Shown here: piece by piece, positions 19,586 to 27,747 of the stretch
How positions within the stretch are numbered: the first letter of the stretch is position 1
Layout: every line of letters begins with the position of its first letter
Source of the DNA: an uncultured Roseateles sp.
GTDB taxonomy: Bacteria > Pseudomonadota > Gammaproteobacteria > Burkholderiales > Burkholderiaceae
Assembly: GCA_946886855.1 (NCBI GenBank)
Contig: CAMPJJ010000018.1
Span: forward strand, 1 to 64,000
DNA: 64,000 bases
Direction: 5' to 3'
Notes under the pieces: generated by a model
Told to the model about the DNA's origin: nothing
The model's input: the letters and a program-made list of their open reading frames with translations, nothing else
The model's database searches: none
Made by a program: the position numbers and the translations under genes

Positions 19586-19794
19586 GGGAAAACACTCCGG
19601 GCGTGGAACATCGACGATCCGGCATTCTCCACGCGGTTGGCTGGAAACAGTCGAATGAAGTCGATTCAGCCACTTTCCGCTGAAGCCTCCGATCGGAAGA
19701 ATCCCGCCTGTTCATCACGGACCTCATGGAGTGCCTGTTGCCTCATCCGTCCCGTTCTCATCCGCCTGGTCCGGACGACCTCCCCCGTCTCTCG

Positions 19795-20070
19795 ATGCTC
19801 CGACGCCTGTGCCTGTTGGAGGCCTTCACGCTGCTGGCACTGGTGCTGGTCGCGGTGCCATTGAAGCACCTCGCTGGTCTGCCGATCGCGGTATCCGTCA
19901 TGGGACCGGTGCACGGCATGGCCTTCCTCGTCTTCTGCTGGCAGCTCGCGCAGGCGGCGGCGGAGCGCGCGGTCGACGGTCCCACCGCGTGGCGGATGCT
20001 GCTCGCCGCGTTCATCCCGCTGGGCGGTCTCTACAGCTGGCGCCTGCTGCGCCGTGGAGCGGCGACGTGA
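19795..20070 (+). CDS. DUF3817-like small membrane protein
   Basis: 91 residues with three hydrophobic segments (LLEAFTLLALVLVAVPLKHL; GPVHGMAFLVFCWQLAQ; MLLAAFIPLGGLYSW) and the VMGPVHGMAF motif of the DUF3817 family. ATG at 19795 starts just before the first helix; an in-frame ATG at 19726 would add a Pro/His-rich leader and cannot be excluded. The stop overlaps the start of the next gene (TGATG), so the two are coupled. Confidence 0.7.
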   Translation: MLRRLCLLEAFTLLALVLVAVPLKHLAGLPIAVSVMGPVHGMAFLVFCWQLAQAAAERAVDGPTAWRMLLAAFIPLGGLYSWRLLRRGAAT

Positions 20071-20495
20071 TGTACGTCTGGCTCAAGGGATTGCATCTCG
20101 CGGCGGTGCTGACCTGGGTGGGCGGGCTGATGCTGCTCGCCGTGACGGCGGCCGCGCTGCGCAACGTCAAGGATGGCGTCCTGCTCCCGCACGAGAAGCG
20201 TCTGGCGACGGCCGTCCTGCGCTGGGATCGGCGCGTGACCACGCCAGCCATGCTGGCGGTCTGGGCACTTGGCATCGGACTTGCGAGCTGGGGCGGCTGG
20301 TTCGGGGCGCTGTGGCTGAGCGCGAAGCTGCCGATCGTCGTCGCGCTGTCAGGCCTGCACGGCATTCTGACGGCGACGCTGCGTCGGCACGTCGAGCACA
20401 GGGAGCGCCCTGCTCCGCCCTGGATCCGTCATGCGCCGGTCGTGGCCATCGTCGGCTCAATCGCGATCGCGCTGCTTGCAACGATCAAGCCTTGA
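20070..20495 (+). CDS. CopD/HemJ-like integral membrane protein
   Basis: 141 residues with four hydrophobic segments. MYVWLKGLHLAAVLTWVGGL gives the conserved N-terminal His (about residue 9), and LWLSAKLPIVVALSGLHG gives the later Lys and His of the HemJ (protoporphyrinogen oxidase)/CopD superfamily. HemJ-type enzymes oxidise protoporphyrinogen IX in the inner membrane. Here the link to haem synthesis is not proven, and a copper-resistance-D-like or generic family role is possible. Start ATG overlaps the preceding TGA. Confidence 0.65.
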   Translation: MYVWLKGLHLAAVLTWVGGLMLLAVTAAALRNVKDGVLLPHEKRLATAVLRWDRRVTTPAMLAVWALGIGLASWGGWFGALWLSAKLPIVVALSGLHGILTATLRRHVEHRERPAPPWIRHAPVVAIVGSIAIALLATIKP

Positions 20496-20528
20496 TCGCG
20501 CTCATCCAGGGCGATCGTCGCGCTGTCT

Positions 20529-21302
20529 TCAGACGTCGAAGCCGGGGCACTGCCGCTGTGCCTGTCTCAACAACGTGGGCCACACGAAGGCGCCGCCCAG
20601 GCCGCCGGTCTGCACGCGCATCGACTCGGCGGTGCCGCGGATGATCGCGTCGTGGACGGGCGTCAGCTCGACGCCGCCGGCCTGCGCGGCGATCTGGATC
20701 TGGCAAGCGCTCTCGAAGGTGTACATCGACAGGAAGGCGTCGGCGATCGTCTTGCCGACGGTCAGCAGCCCGTGGTTGCGCAGGCAGTAGAAGATCTTGT
20801 CGCCGAGGTCGTTCTGCAGCCGCGGCTGCTCGTCGGGGCGGATCGCGACGCCCTCGTAGTCGTGGTACGCGAGCGAGGCCAGCACGAAGGTCGACTGCTG
20901 CGAGATCGGCAGCACCCCGCCCTTCTGCGCCGACACCGCCACGCCGGCGCGCGTGTGTGTGTGCAGCACGCAGCCCACGTCGGGCCGCGCCGCGTGGATC
21001 GCGGAATGGATGATGAAGCCGGCCTGGTTGACGGGGAATGGCGTCTCCTGCAGCTTGTTGCCCGACGCGTCGACCTTGATCAGGCTGGAGGCCGTGATCT
21101 CGTCGAACATCAGGCCGTAGGGATTGATCAGGAACTCATGCGCGTCGCCGGGCAGCCGCGCGCTGATGTGCGTGAAGATCAGATCGCTCCAGCCGTAACG
21201 CGCGACCAGCCGGTAGCAGGCGGCGAGGTCCACGCGCAGCTGCCATTCGGCGTCGCTGACCTGGCCCTTGAGCGAAGGGATGCGGGCGGTGATGTCGTCC
21301 AT
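20529..21302 (-). CDS. Class II aldolase/adducin-family protein
   Basis: 257 residues. The zinc-site pattern of class II aldolases is present: HISARLP, then HTHTRAGVAVSA, and later the His in LRNHGLLTVGKTIADAF. This subgroup (about 260 residues with a QIQIAAQAGG ending) often has unknown substrates rather than fuculose phosphate. ATG at 21302 has GGAG upstream; the in-frame start at 21329 was rejected for lack of one. No sugar-catabolism partner is nearby. Confidence 0.85.
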   Translation of the reverse strand: MDDITARIPSLKGQVSDAEWQLRVDLAACYRLVARYGWSDLIFTHISARLPGDAHEFLINPYGLMFDEITASSLIKVDASGNKLQETPFPVNQAGFIIHSAIHAARPDVGCVLHTHTRAGVAVSAQKGGVLPISQQSTFVLASLAYHDYEGVAIRPDEQPRLQNDLGDKIFYCLRNHGLLTVGKTIADAFLSMYTFESACQIQIAAQAGGVELTPVHDAIIRGTAESMRVQTGGLGGAFVWPTLLRQAQRQCPGFDV

Positions 21303-21417
21303 GGGCGTCTCCAGATCGCGCCGGACCATCGAACGGGCCGGTCAGCGGCGGATCGTGCTACCGGAGCCTCGGCGTCGCTGTCGCATTCAGGACAGGTCAA
21401 TGGCTGCCCAGGCCTGT

Positions 21418-21645
21418 TCACTCAGGTACTTTCAGCAAGTTGGTCCGGAAGTTCAGCTTGCTGCCGAACACCAGCACCACGAACAGGATTGAAATGGCCG
21501 CTGCAATCAGATTCGCGATCACGTTGGACCATACGCAGGGCCAGAAGCCGAGCGCTCGCTCGATCTGTTTCAACTGTCGCAGGTGATCGGCATCCGCATC
21601 GGCCAGCGCATCTGCAAGCGACTGCTGGGCCATGTCCTCAAGCAT
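21418..21645 (-). CDS. Small predicted tail-anchored membrane protein, unknown
   Basis: 75 residues: a charged amphipathic N-terminal half (QQSLADALADADADHLRQLK) followed by one strong hydrophobic helix (VIANLIAAAISILFVVLVFG) and a short tail. ATG at 21645 has GAGG eight bases upstream and begins 10 bases after the stop of the preceding small gene. It is not recognised. The DNA is less GC-rich than its neighbours, consistent with acquired DNA. Confidence 0.5.
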   Translation of the reverse strand: MLEDMAQQSLADALADADADHLRQLKQIERALGFWPCVWSNVIANLIAAAISILFVVLVFGSKLNFRTNLLKVPE

Positions 21646-21655
21646 GGTCACAGCC

Positions 21656-21865
21656 TCAGCGCGAGAGGCCTCGATCGATGACCTTGGCTTTCGCCAACCA
21701 TCGCTCGAATGCATTGTTTGCAGCCTTCACGATCTCCTCCCGGCTGGGCATCAGCGCTTGCACAAGGGGCGACGGCACATCGTCGCGACCGCGCGTCATC
21801 AGGTGTTGATTCGCACGCCTGATGGTGTGAGCGTTGATGTACTTGCGAGCGGCCGAGTTCTTCAT
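21656..21865 (-). CDS. Small basic protein, unknown, upstream partner of the membrane gene
   Basis: 69 residues, basic and helix-rich (ARKYINAHTIRRANQHLMTR, EEIVKAANNAFERWLAKAK). ATG at 21865; a TTG nine bases earlier is possible. No strong ribosome site is visible. It is followed after 10 bases by the small membrane gene, so the pair looks bicistronic. No family is recognised. Confidence is limited by size. Confidence 0.42.
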   Translation of the reverse strand: MKNSAARKYINAHTIRRANQHLMTRGRDDVPSPLVQALMPSREEIVKAANNAFERWLAKAKVIDRGLSR

Positions 21866-21948
21866 GAAGGGCAATGCCGCAGCCGCGAGGCTGCTGGAGT
21901 GAGGGGCGTGATTTTGGAGCGCATTCCGCGTGTGACTCGGGAATGGAA

Positions 21949-21968
21949 AAGGGCGCCGTAGCGCCCTT
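21949..21968 (-). terminator. Hairpin terminator at the end of the anthranilate operon
   Basis: AAGGGCGC / CGTA / GCGCCCTT forms an 8-bp perfect stem with a 4-base loop, 22 bp beyond the gcdH stop. On the minus strand it is followed by TTCC, a short U-run. It would close the long minus-strand operon. Confidence 0.6.
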
Positions 21969-21989
21969 CACTTCTGAGGAAACGTGGCT

Positions 21990-23183
21990 TCAGAACGCCG
22001 CGATCCCCGTCTGCGCGCGCCCCAGGATCAGCGCATGGATGTCATGCGTGCCCTCGTAGGTGTTGACCACCTCCAGGTTGACCAGGTGTCTGGCGATCCC
22101 GAACTCGTCGCTGATGCCGTTGCCGCCGAGCATGTCCCGCGCCGCGCGCGCGATGTCCAGCGACTTGCCGCAGCTGTTGCGCTTCATGATGGAGGTGATC
22201 TCCACCGCCGCCGTGCCCTCGTCCTTCATGCGGCCCAGCCGCAGGCAGCCCTGCAGACCCAGCGTGATCTCGGTCTGCATGTCGGCCAGCTTCTTCTGCA
22301 CCAGCTGGTTGGCCGCCAGCGGCTTGCCGAATTGCTGGCGGTCCATCGTGTACTGCCGCGCCGTGTGCCAGCAGAATTCCGCCGCGCCCAGCGCCCCCCA
22401 CGCGATGCCGTAGCGCGCGCTGTTCAGACAGGTGAACGGCCCCTTCAGGCCGCGTACGTCCGGGAAGGCGTTCTCCTCCGGGCAGAAGACCTCGTCCATC
22501 ACGATCTCGCCGGTGATCGACGCCCGCAGGCCCACCTTGCCGTGGATCGCCGGCGCGCTCAGCCCCTTCCAACCCTTCTCCAGCACGAAGCCGCGGATCT
22601 GCCCGCCGTCGTCCTTGGCCCAGACCACGAACACATCCGCGATCGGGCTGTTGGTGATCCACATCTTGCTGCCGCTCAGCGAATAACCACCGTCGACCTT
22701 GCGCGCCCGCGTCACCATCGAGCCGGGATCCGAGCCATGGTTCGGCTCCGTCAGCCCGAAGCAGCCGATCCACTCGCCGCTGGCCAGCTTGGGCAGGTAC
22801 TTGCGCTTGGTCGCCTCGTTGCCGAATTCGTTGATCGGCACCATCACCAGCGAGCTCTGCACGCTCATCATCGAGCGGTAGCCGCTGTCCACGCGCTCCA
22901 CCTCGCGCGCGATCAGGCCGTAGCAGACGTAGTTCAGGCCGGCGCCGCCGTATTCCTCCGGGATCGTCGGGCCGAGCAGGCCCAGCTCGCCCATCTCGCG
23001 GAAGATCGCCGCGTCGGTCTTCTCGTGCCGGAACGCCTCCAGCACGCGCGGCGCCAGCCGGTCCTGGCAGTAGGCCGCCGCCGCGTCGCGCACGGCGCGT
23101 TCGTCGTCGGTCAGCTGATGCTCCAGCAGCAGCGGATCGTCCCAGTGGAATGCGGCCTTCGCGGCCTTGGATGCGTGGCTCAT
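21990..23183 (-). CDS. gcdH: Glutaryl-CoA dehydrogenase
   Basis: A 397-residue acyl-CoA dehydrogenase close to GcdH, which oxidatively decarboxylates glutaryl-CoA to crotonyl-CoA with FAD. Visible hallmarks are [47 protein letters not shown] and the catalytic-Glu region [20 protein letters not shown] at the C-terminus. Last gene of the minus-strand operon, 36 bp after the RidA gene. In this setting it would receive glutaryl-CoA from ring cleavage of the dearomatised anthranilate product. A separate role in lysine breakdown is also possible. Confidence 0.92.
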   Translation of the reverse strand: MSHASKAAKAAFHWDDPLLLEHQLTDDERAVRDAAAAYCQDRLAPRVLEAFRHEKTDAAIFREMGELGLLGPTIPEEYGGAGLNYVCYGLIAREVERVDSGYRSMMSVQSSLVMVPINEFGNEATKRKYLPKLASGEWIGCFGLTEPNHGSDPGSMVTRARKVDGGYSLSGSKMWITNSPIADVFVVWAKDDGGQIRGFVLEKGWKGLSAPAIHGKVGLRASITGEIVMDEVFCPEENAFPDVRGLKGPFTCLNSARYGIAWGALGAAEFCWHTARQYTMDRQQFGKPLAANQLVQKKLADMQTEITLGLQGCLRLGRMKDEGTAAVEITSIMKRNSCGKSLDIARAARDMLGGNGISDEFGIARHLVNLEVVNTYEGTHDIHALILGRAQTGIAAF

Positions 23184-23219
23184 GTGTCTCTTCCGTTCCT
23201 GAATGCGTTGGAACCGATC

Positions 23220-23723
23220 CTAGTCCCGGGCCGGCACCACCGCTGTCACCTCGATTTCAACCTTCGCACGGTCCTCGATCAGACCCGCGACCTGCACCGC
23301 GGTCATGGCGATGCCGTACTCGCTGCCCAGCACCTCGCGGTAGGCCTGGCCCACCTCGCGGCCGCGCGCAACGTACTCGCGCTTGTCGAGCAGGTACCAG
23401 GTCATCCGCACGATGTGGCGCGGCTCCGCGCCCGCTTCGGCAAGCACCGCCTTGATGTTGCGCAGCGCCTGGCGGCACTGGTCGACGAAGTCGTCGCTCT
23501 CGAACTGGCACTGGCCGTTCCAGCCGATCTGCCCGGCCACGCTGACCAGCGTGCCAGTCGCGGCCACGCCGTTCGCGTAGCCGCGCGGCGGCGCCCAGCC
23601 CGCAGGCTGAAGCACGCGCCTGGCGTTCGTGCCGGCGTCCGCCTGGGCCTCGCCGCCGGCGCCGGCGCCGGTGCGGGTGCTGGTCTTCCCGTTGTCCTTG
23701 TCGTTCTCGTTGTTGCTGCTCAT
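23220..23723 (-). CDS. RidA-family enamine/imine deaminase
   Basis: 167 residues. After a 35-residue low-complexity Asn/Asp/Gly/Ala leader comes a RidA fold: GTLVSVAGQIGWN, QCRQALRNIKAVLAEAGAEP and the C-terminal IEDRAKVEIEVTAV. The usual catalytic Arg site near TAVQVAGLI is modified, as in RidA subgroups outside the housekeeping branch. RidA proteins hydrolyse reactive enamines and imines to ketones and ammonia. Within this operon the likely substrate is an enamine produced from 2-aminobenzoyl-CoA. ATG at 23723 follows AGGAGT. Confidence 0.82.
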   Translation of the reverse strand: MSSNNENDKDNGKTSTRTGAGAGGEAQADAGTNARRVLQPAGWAPPRGYANGVAATGTLVSVAGQIGWNGQCQFESDDFVDQCRQALRNIKAVLAEAGAEPRHIVRMTWYLLDKREYVARGREVGQAYREVLGSEYGIAMTAVQVAGLIEDRAKVEIEVTAVVPARD

Positions 23724-23736
23724 CGTCCTGACTCCT

Positions 23737-24180
23737 CTACTGCTCTGACGATCGATGGGATTGCTGCTGCTGGACCGCCCGCACCAGCGCGGCGCGGACG
23801 TCCTCGGGAAAGGGTTGCGACTGGTGCGTCTCCAGCGAGGTGCACACCAGCACCTGCCCGAAGCTCACGCGCGGACCGTCGGCGCCGTCGAAGCTCACGC
23901 GCAGCGACAGCGAGCTGCGCCCGACGCGCTCGATCCACAGGCGTTGCGTCAGGCGCTCGCCCTGGCGGCTGATGCGCTCGAAGTTGGTCTGCAACTGCAC
24001 CGTCGGCAGGCCGACGCGGCGCGGGCCGAGCAGCTCCGCGTACGGCACGCCCAGCCCCTCGTTGAACCAGTCCTCGACGAAGGCGTTCAGCATCTCGAAG
24101 TAGCGCGGGAAGAACACGATGCCCGCCGGGTCGCAATGCCCGAAGCGGATCAAGACCTCGCGCTCGAAAGCTGCCGTCAT
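23737..24180 (-). CDS. 4-hydroxybenzoyl-CoA-type acyl-CoA thioesterase
   Basis: A 147-residue single hot-dog-fold enzyme. The motif VLIRFGHCDPAGIVFFPRYF carries the catalytic Asp of the 4HBT family (DPAGIVF). AGGAGG precedes the ATG. It would hydrolyse an aromatic or ring-derived CoA thioester, perhaps to rescue CoA from stalled 2-aminobenzoyl-CoA intermediates. It lies 33 bp after livF and 13 bp before the RidA gene. Confidence 0.85.
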   Translation of the reverse strand: MTAAFEREVLIRFGHCDPAGIVFFPRYFEMLNAFVEDWFNEGLGVPYAELLGPRRVGLPTVQLQTNFERISRQGERLTQRLWIERVGRSSLSLRVSFDGADGPRVSFGQVLVCTSLETHQSQPFPEDVRAALVRAVQQQQSHRSSEQ

Positions 24181-24213
24181 GGGGTCCTCCTGATCATGTC
24201 GTCGCGTCGCCTT

Positions 24214-24927
24214 TCATACGCCGAGGTGCCGGTGCCACAGCCCCTGATCGGCTGCGAGCGCGGCTGAGTCGCCGCGCCACACCACCTGTCCGCGCTCCAG
24301 GATGCTGTGCCGGTCCGCCAGCCGGATCAGCCGCTTCACGTACTTGTCGACCACCAGGATCGTCTGGCCCGCCTGCCGCAGCTTGTCCAGGCAGCGCCAG
24401 ATGTCCTCGCGGATCAAGGGCGCGAGGCCCTCGGTCGCTTCGTCCAGCACCAGCAGCCGCGGATTGGTCACCAGCGCGCGGCCGATGGCGAGCATCTGCT
24501 GCTCGCCGCCCGAGAGCTGCTGGCCCATGTTGGAGGCGCGTTCCTTGAGCCGGGGGAAAAGTGCGAAGACGCGTTCCACGGTCCACGGGTCCGAAGCGCG
24601 GCAGCGATTGGCTTCGAAAGCCTTCAGGTGTTCGAGCACGCTGAGGTTGGGGAAGATCTGCCGCCCCTCGGGCACGATCGCCAGCCCCAGGCGCGCGATG
24701 CGGTCGGCGCGCCAGCCGGTGACGTCCTCGCCGGCGAAGCGGATGCGCCCGCCGCTGGGCACCAGCCAGCCGGTCAGGCAGCGCAGCGTCGTGCTCTTGC
24801 CCATGCCGTTGCGGCCCAGCAGCGTCGCCACCTCGCCCGGCGCGATGCGCAGGTCCAGGCCGAACAGCACCTGGCTGTCGCCGTAGCCGGCGCGCAGGCC
24901 GTCGATCTCGAGCAGGGCATCGCTCAT
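24214..24927 (-). CDS. Branched-chain/aromatic acid ABC transporter ATPase LivF-like
   Basis: 237 residues: Walker A GRNGMGKSTT, signature LSGGEQQMLAIGRAL, Walker B LLVLDEATEGLAP. The last motif with E-G-LAP is the LivF hallmark. ATG at 24927 overlaps the livG stop by four bases, so the much longer upstream frame is a shadow. Pairs with the LivG-like ATPase. The likely cargo is an aromatic amino-acid product (anthranilate, kynurenine or tryptophan), inferred from the operon. Confidence 0.88.
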   Translation of the reverse strand: MSDALLEIDGLRAGYGDSQVLFGLDLRIAPGEVATLLGRNGMGKSTTLRCLTGWLVPSGGRIRFAGEDVTGWRADRIARLGLAIVPEGRQIFPNLSVLEHLKAFEANRCRASDPWTVERVFALFPRLKERASNMGQQLSGGEQQMLAIGRALVTNPRLLVLDEATEGLAPLIREDIWRCLDKLRQAGQTILVVDKYVKRLIRLADRHSILERGQVVWRGDSAALAADQGLWHRHLGV

Positions 24928-25736
24928 GCGGGCGCCTCCGTCGCCTCGTCGCCGAGGTAGGCCTGCCTGACCGCCGCATCGTTGCGGATCTCGTCCGGCG
25001 AACCGGTCGCGATCACGCGCCCGCCCACCAGCACCGAGACGCGGTCCGCGAGCTTGAACACCGCGTCCATGTCGTGCTCGACCAGCAGCAGGGTCAGGCG
25101 TTGCGCCTTCAGCGCCGAGAGCAGGTCGACCATGCGCGCGGATTCGTCCGGCCCCATGCCGGCCATCGGTTCGTCGAGGAGCAGCAGTCGCGGTCGGGCG
25201 GCGAGCGCCAACGCAAGTTCCAGTTGCCGCTGCTCGCCGTGGGTCAGGCTGCCCGCGACCCGGTCGGCCATGGCGGCCAAGCCCACCAGCGTGAGCATCG
25301 CCTCGGCATCGGCGTACGCCGCCTCGTCCGCATGCGCGGATCGCCACCACGACGGCGCCGACGGCCGCCGCGCAAGTACCGCCAGCACCACGTTGTCCAG
25401 CACCGTGAAGCGCTTGTAGATGCTCGTGATCTGGAAGGAACGCACCAGGCCCTCGCGCACGCGTCGGGGCATGGGCAGCGCGGTCACGTCCTCGCCGTCG
25501 AAGAAGATGCCGCCGCCGTCGGGCGCCAGCGCGCCGGAGACCTGGTGGATCAACGTCGTCTTGCCGGCGCCGTTCGGGCCGATCAGCGCGTGGGTCTCGC
25601 CGGCGCGGACATCGAAGCTCGCCTCGTCGGTCGCAGTCAGCGCGCCGAAGCGCTTCACAAGCCGGTGGACCTGGAGCAGTGAGAGCGCGGGCAGCGCGGA
25701 AGGCAAGCCCGTTGGTGCAGTCGCGCCGTCACGCAT
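24924..25736 (-). CDS. Branched-chain/aromatic acid ABC transporter ATPase LivG-like
   Basis: 270 residues: Walker A GPNGAGKTTLIHQVSGAL, FQITSIYKRFTVLDNV (the LivG-specific Q-loop region), signature LTHGEQRQLELALALA and Walker B LLLLDEPMAGMGPDES. An N-terminal leader of about 20 residues precedes LLQVHRLVKRFG. Its start overlaps the livM stop by 8 bp and its end overlaps livF, indicating tight coupling. Confidence 0.88.
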   Translation of the reverse strand: MRDGATAPTGLPSALPALSLLQVHRLVKRFGALTATDEASFDVRAGETHALIGPNGAGKTTLIHQVSGALAPDGGGIFFDGEDVTALPMPRRVREGLVRSFQITSIYKRFTVLDNVVLAVLARRPSAPSWWRSAHADEAAYADAEAMLTLVGLAAMADRVAGSLTHGEQRQLELALALAARPRLLLLDEPMAGMGPDESARMVDLLSALKAQRLTLLLVEHDMDAVFKLADRVSVLVGGRVIATGSPDEIRNDAAVRQAYLGDEATEAPA

Positions 25737-26754
25737 GTGCGGCTCCCTTCGACTTCGCCGTCGACGCTGGCGCGGCCGTCCTCGCGCCGAAGCGATCGAA
25801 GAGCCCCGTCAATCCACGCGGCGCGAACAGCACCACGACGAGCAGGATCGCGCCGAGCGCAAACTGCCAGTGGATGGTCACGCCCGAAAGCAGTTCCTCC
25901 AGCAGCAGGAACACCGCCGCGCCGAGCGGTCCGCCCCACAGCGCGCCGGCGCCGCCCAGGATCACCATCACCATCAGCTGTCCCGACTGCGACCAGTGCA
26001 TCAGGTGCGGCGAGACCAGGCCGTTGAGATTGGCCAGCAGCGCGCCGGCCAGCCCCGCGATTGCCCCCGCGACGACGAAGGCCGTCCACTGCATCGCGAA
26101 CACGCGGCCGCCGGTCGCGGCGACGCGCGTCTCGTTGTCGCGCGCGCCCTGCAGCAGCCAGCCCAGCGGCGAGTTGACCAGGCGCCGCAGCCCCGCGAAG
26201 ACCAGCGCGAACAGCACCAGCGCGACCCAGAAGAAGGGCGCGTCGTCGGCGAGGTTCACCGGCAGCCCGTTCAACACCGACCGCGCCGCGACCGGCAGGC
26301 CGTCGTCGCCGCCGTAGGCCTTCAGCGAGACGGCCAGGTAATGGAACATCTGCGCGAAGGCCAGCGTGATCATGATGAAGTAGACGCCGCGCGTGCGCAG
26401 ACTGATGGCGCCGATGACCGCCGCCGCGATGCCGGACACGGCCATCGCCGCCGGCCAGGCGATCCACGCCGACGTCACGCCCGCGTCCGCCAGCACGCCC
26501 ACCGTGTACGCGCCGATCCCGACGAAGGCCGCGTGGCCGAAGCTCACCAGCCCGCCGAAGCCGAGGATCAGGTTCAGGCTCGCCGCCGCGATCGCGAAGA
26601 TCAGCACCCGCGTCGCGACCACCGTGTAGAACTCCAGGCCCAGCGCCTGCAGCAGCGGCGGCAAGGCCGCCAGCGCGAGGAACACCGCCCAGACCCAGAC
26701 ACCGCCGGCGCGGTGGTGGAGCAGCGTGCGCCGGGGACGCAGGGACTCGGTCAT
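25729..26754 (-). CDS. Branched-chain/aromatic acid ABC transporter permease LivM-like
   Basis: A 341-residue inner-membrane permease with about nine hydrophobic helices and the LivM signature GGLVSFGHAAFVGIGAYTVG plus ARDNETRVAATG in the cytoplasmic loop. Four bases separate it from the LivH-like gene. It forms the membrane channel with LivH. Confidence 0.88.
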   Translation of the reverse strand: MTESLRPRRTLLHHRAGGVWVWAVFLALAALPPLLQALGLEFYTVVATRVLIFAIAAASLNLILGFGGLVSFGHAAFVGIGAYTVGVLADAGVTSAWIAWPAAMAVSGIAAAVIGAISLRTRGVYFIMITLAFAQMFHYLAVSLKAYGGDDGLPVAARSVLNGLPVNLADDAPFFWVALVLFALVFAGLRRLVNSPLGWLLQGARDNETRVAATGGRVFAMQWTAFVVAGAIAGLAGALLANLNGLVSPHLMHWSQSGQLMVMVILGGAGALWGGPLGAAVFLLLEELLSGVTIHWQFALGAILLVVVLFAPRGLTGLFDRFGARTAAPASTAKSKGAAHA

Positions 26755-26758
26755 CGGA

Positions 26759-27679
26759 TCAGCCTCTCGCGGGGAACAGGCCGCGCGGTTTCCAGAACAG
26801 CACCGCCGCCATCAGCACGTAGATCAGGATGGCCGCGATCGACGGGCCCAGCGTGGAGGCGACCTCCGGCGAGGCGATCTGCCGCAGCGCCGCCGGCAGC
26901 AGCGTGCGCGAACCGGTGTCCACCAGCCCCACCAGCAGCGCGCCGACCAGCGCGCCGCGGATCGAGCCGATGCCGCCGATGACGATCACGACGAAGGCCA
27001 GGATCAGGATGCTTTCGCCCATGCCGACCTGCACCGCCAGCAGCGGTCCCAACAGCGATCCGGCCAGCGCGCACAACGCCGCGCCGATGCCGAAGACCGC
27101 CGTGAACAGCCGGTCTGCGGGCACGCCCATCGCCGTGGTCATCGCGCGGTTGGACGCGCCGGCGCGCACCCACATGCCCCAGCGCGTGCGCGTCACCAGC
27201 AGGTAAAGCGCGACCGCCACCGCGAGTCCCACGCCGATGATCAGCAGCCGGTAGGCCGGGTACATCAGCCCGGGCAGCAGCTCGACCGGGCCCGACAGCG
27301 CGGCCGGCGTGTTGAGCATCAGCGGCTGCTCACCCCAGATCATGCGCACGCCTTCGTTGAGCATCAGGATCAGCGCGAAGGTCGCGAGCACCTGGCTCAG
27401 GTGGTCGCGCTGGTAGAGCCGGCGCAGCAGCGTCACTTCCAGCAGCATGCCGAACAACGCCGTGCCCGCGACCGCCGCGATCACCGCGACCAGGAACGAA
27501 GCGCCGGCCGCCATCGCCGCCGCGGCCAGGTAGGCCCCGACCATGTACAGCGAGCCATGCGCCAGGTTGATCAGGTCCATGATGCCGAAGACCAGCGTCA
27601 GGCCGGCCGCCAGCAGGAACAGCATCAGCCCGAACTGCAGACCGTTGAGGGCCTGCTCGGCGACGAGGATCAGGTCCAT
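26759..27679 (-). CDS. Branched-chain/aromatic acid ABC transporter permease LivH-like
   Basis: 306 residues, about eight helices, starting at the typical EQALNGLQFGLMLFLLAAGL, with GIMDLINLAHGSLYMVGAYL and RAGASNRAMTTAMGVP as LivH family hallmarks. First permease after the binding-protein gene (68 bp gap). Confidence 0.88.
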   Translation of the reverse strand: MDLILVAEQALNGLQFGLMLFLLAAGLTLVFGIMDLINLAHGSLYMVGAYLAAAAMAAGASFLVAVIAAVAGTALFGMLLEVTLLRRLYQRDHLSQVLATFALILMLNEGVRMIWGEQPLMLNTPAALSGPVELLPGLMYPAYRLLIIGVGLAVAVALYLLVTRTRWGMWVRAGASNRAMTTAMGVPADRLFTAVFGIGAALCALAGSLLGPLLAVQVGMGESILILAFVVIVIGGIGSIRGALVGALLVGLVDTGSRTLLPAALRQIASPEVASTLGPSIAAILIYVLMAAVLFWKPRGLFPARG

Positions 27680-27747
27680 GGCGGAACGCTCCCGGAAGGC
27701 GGCATCGCGAGCGGCGGGGGTCGAGTCACGTCAGCGTCCCTGCGCCG

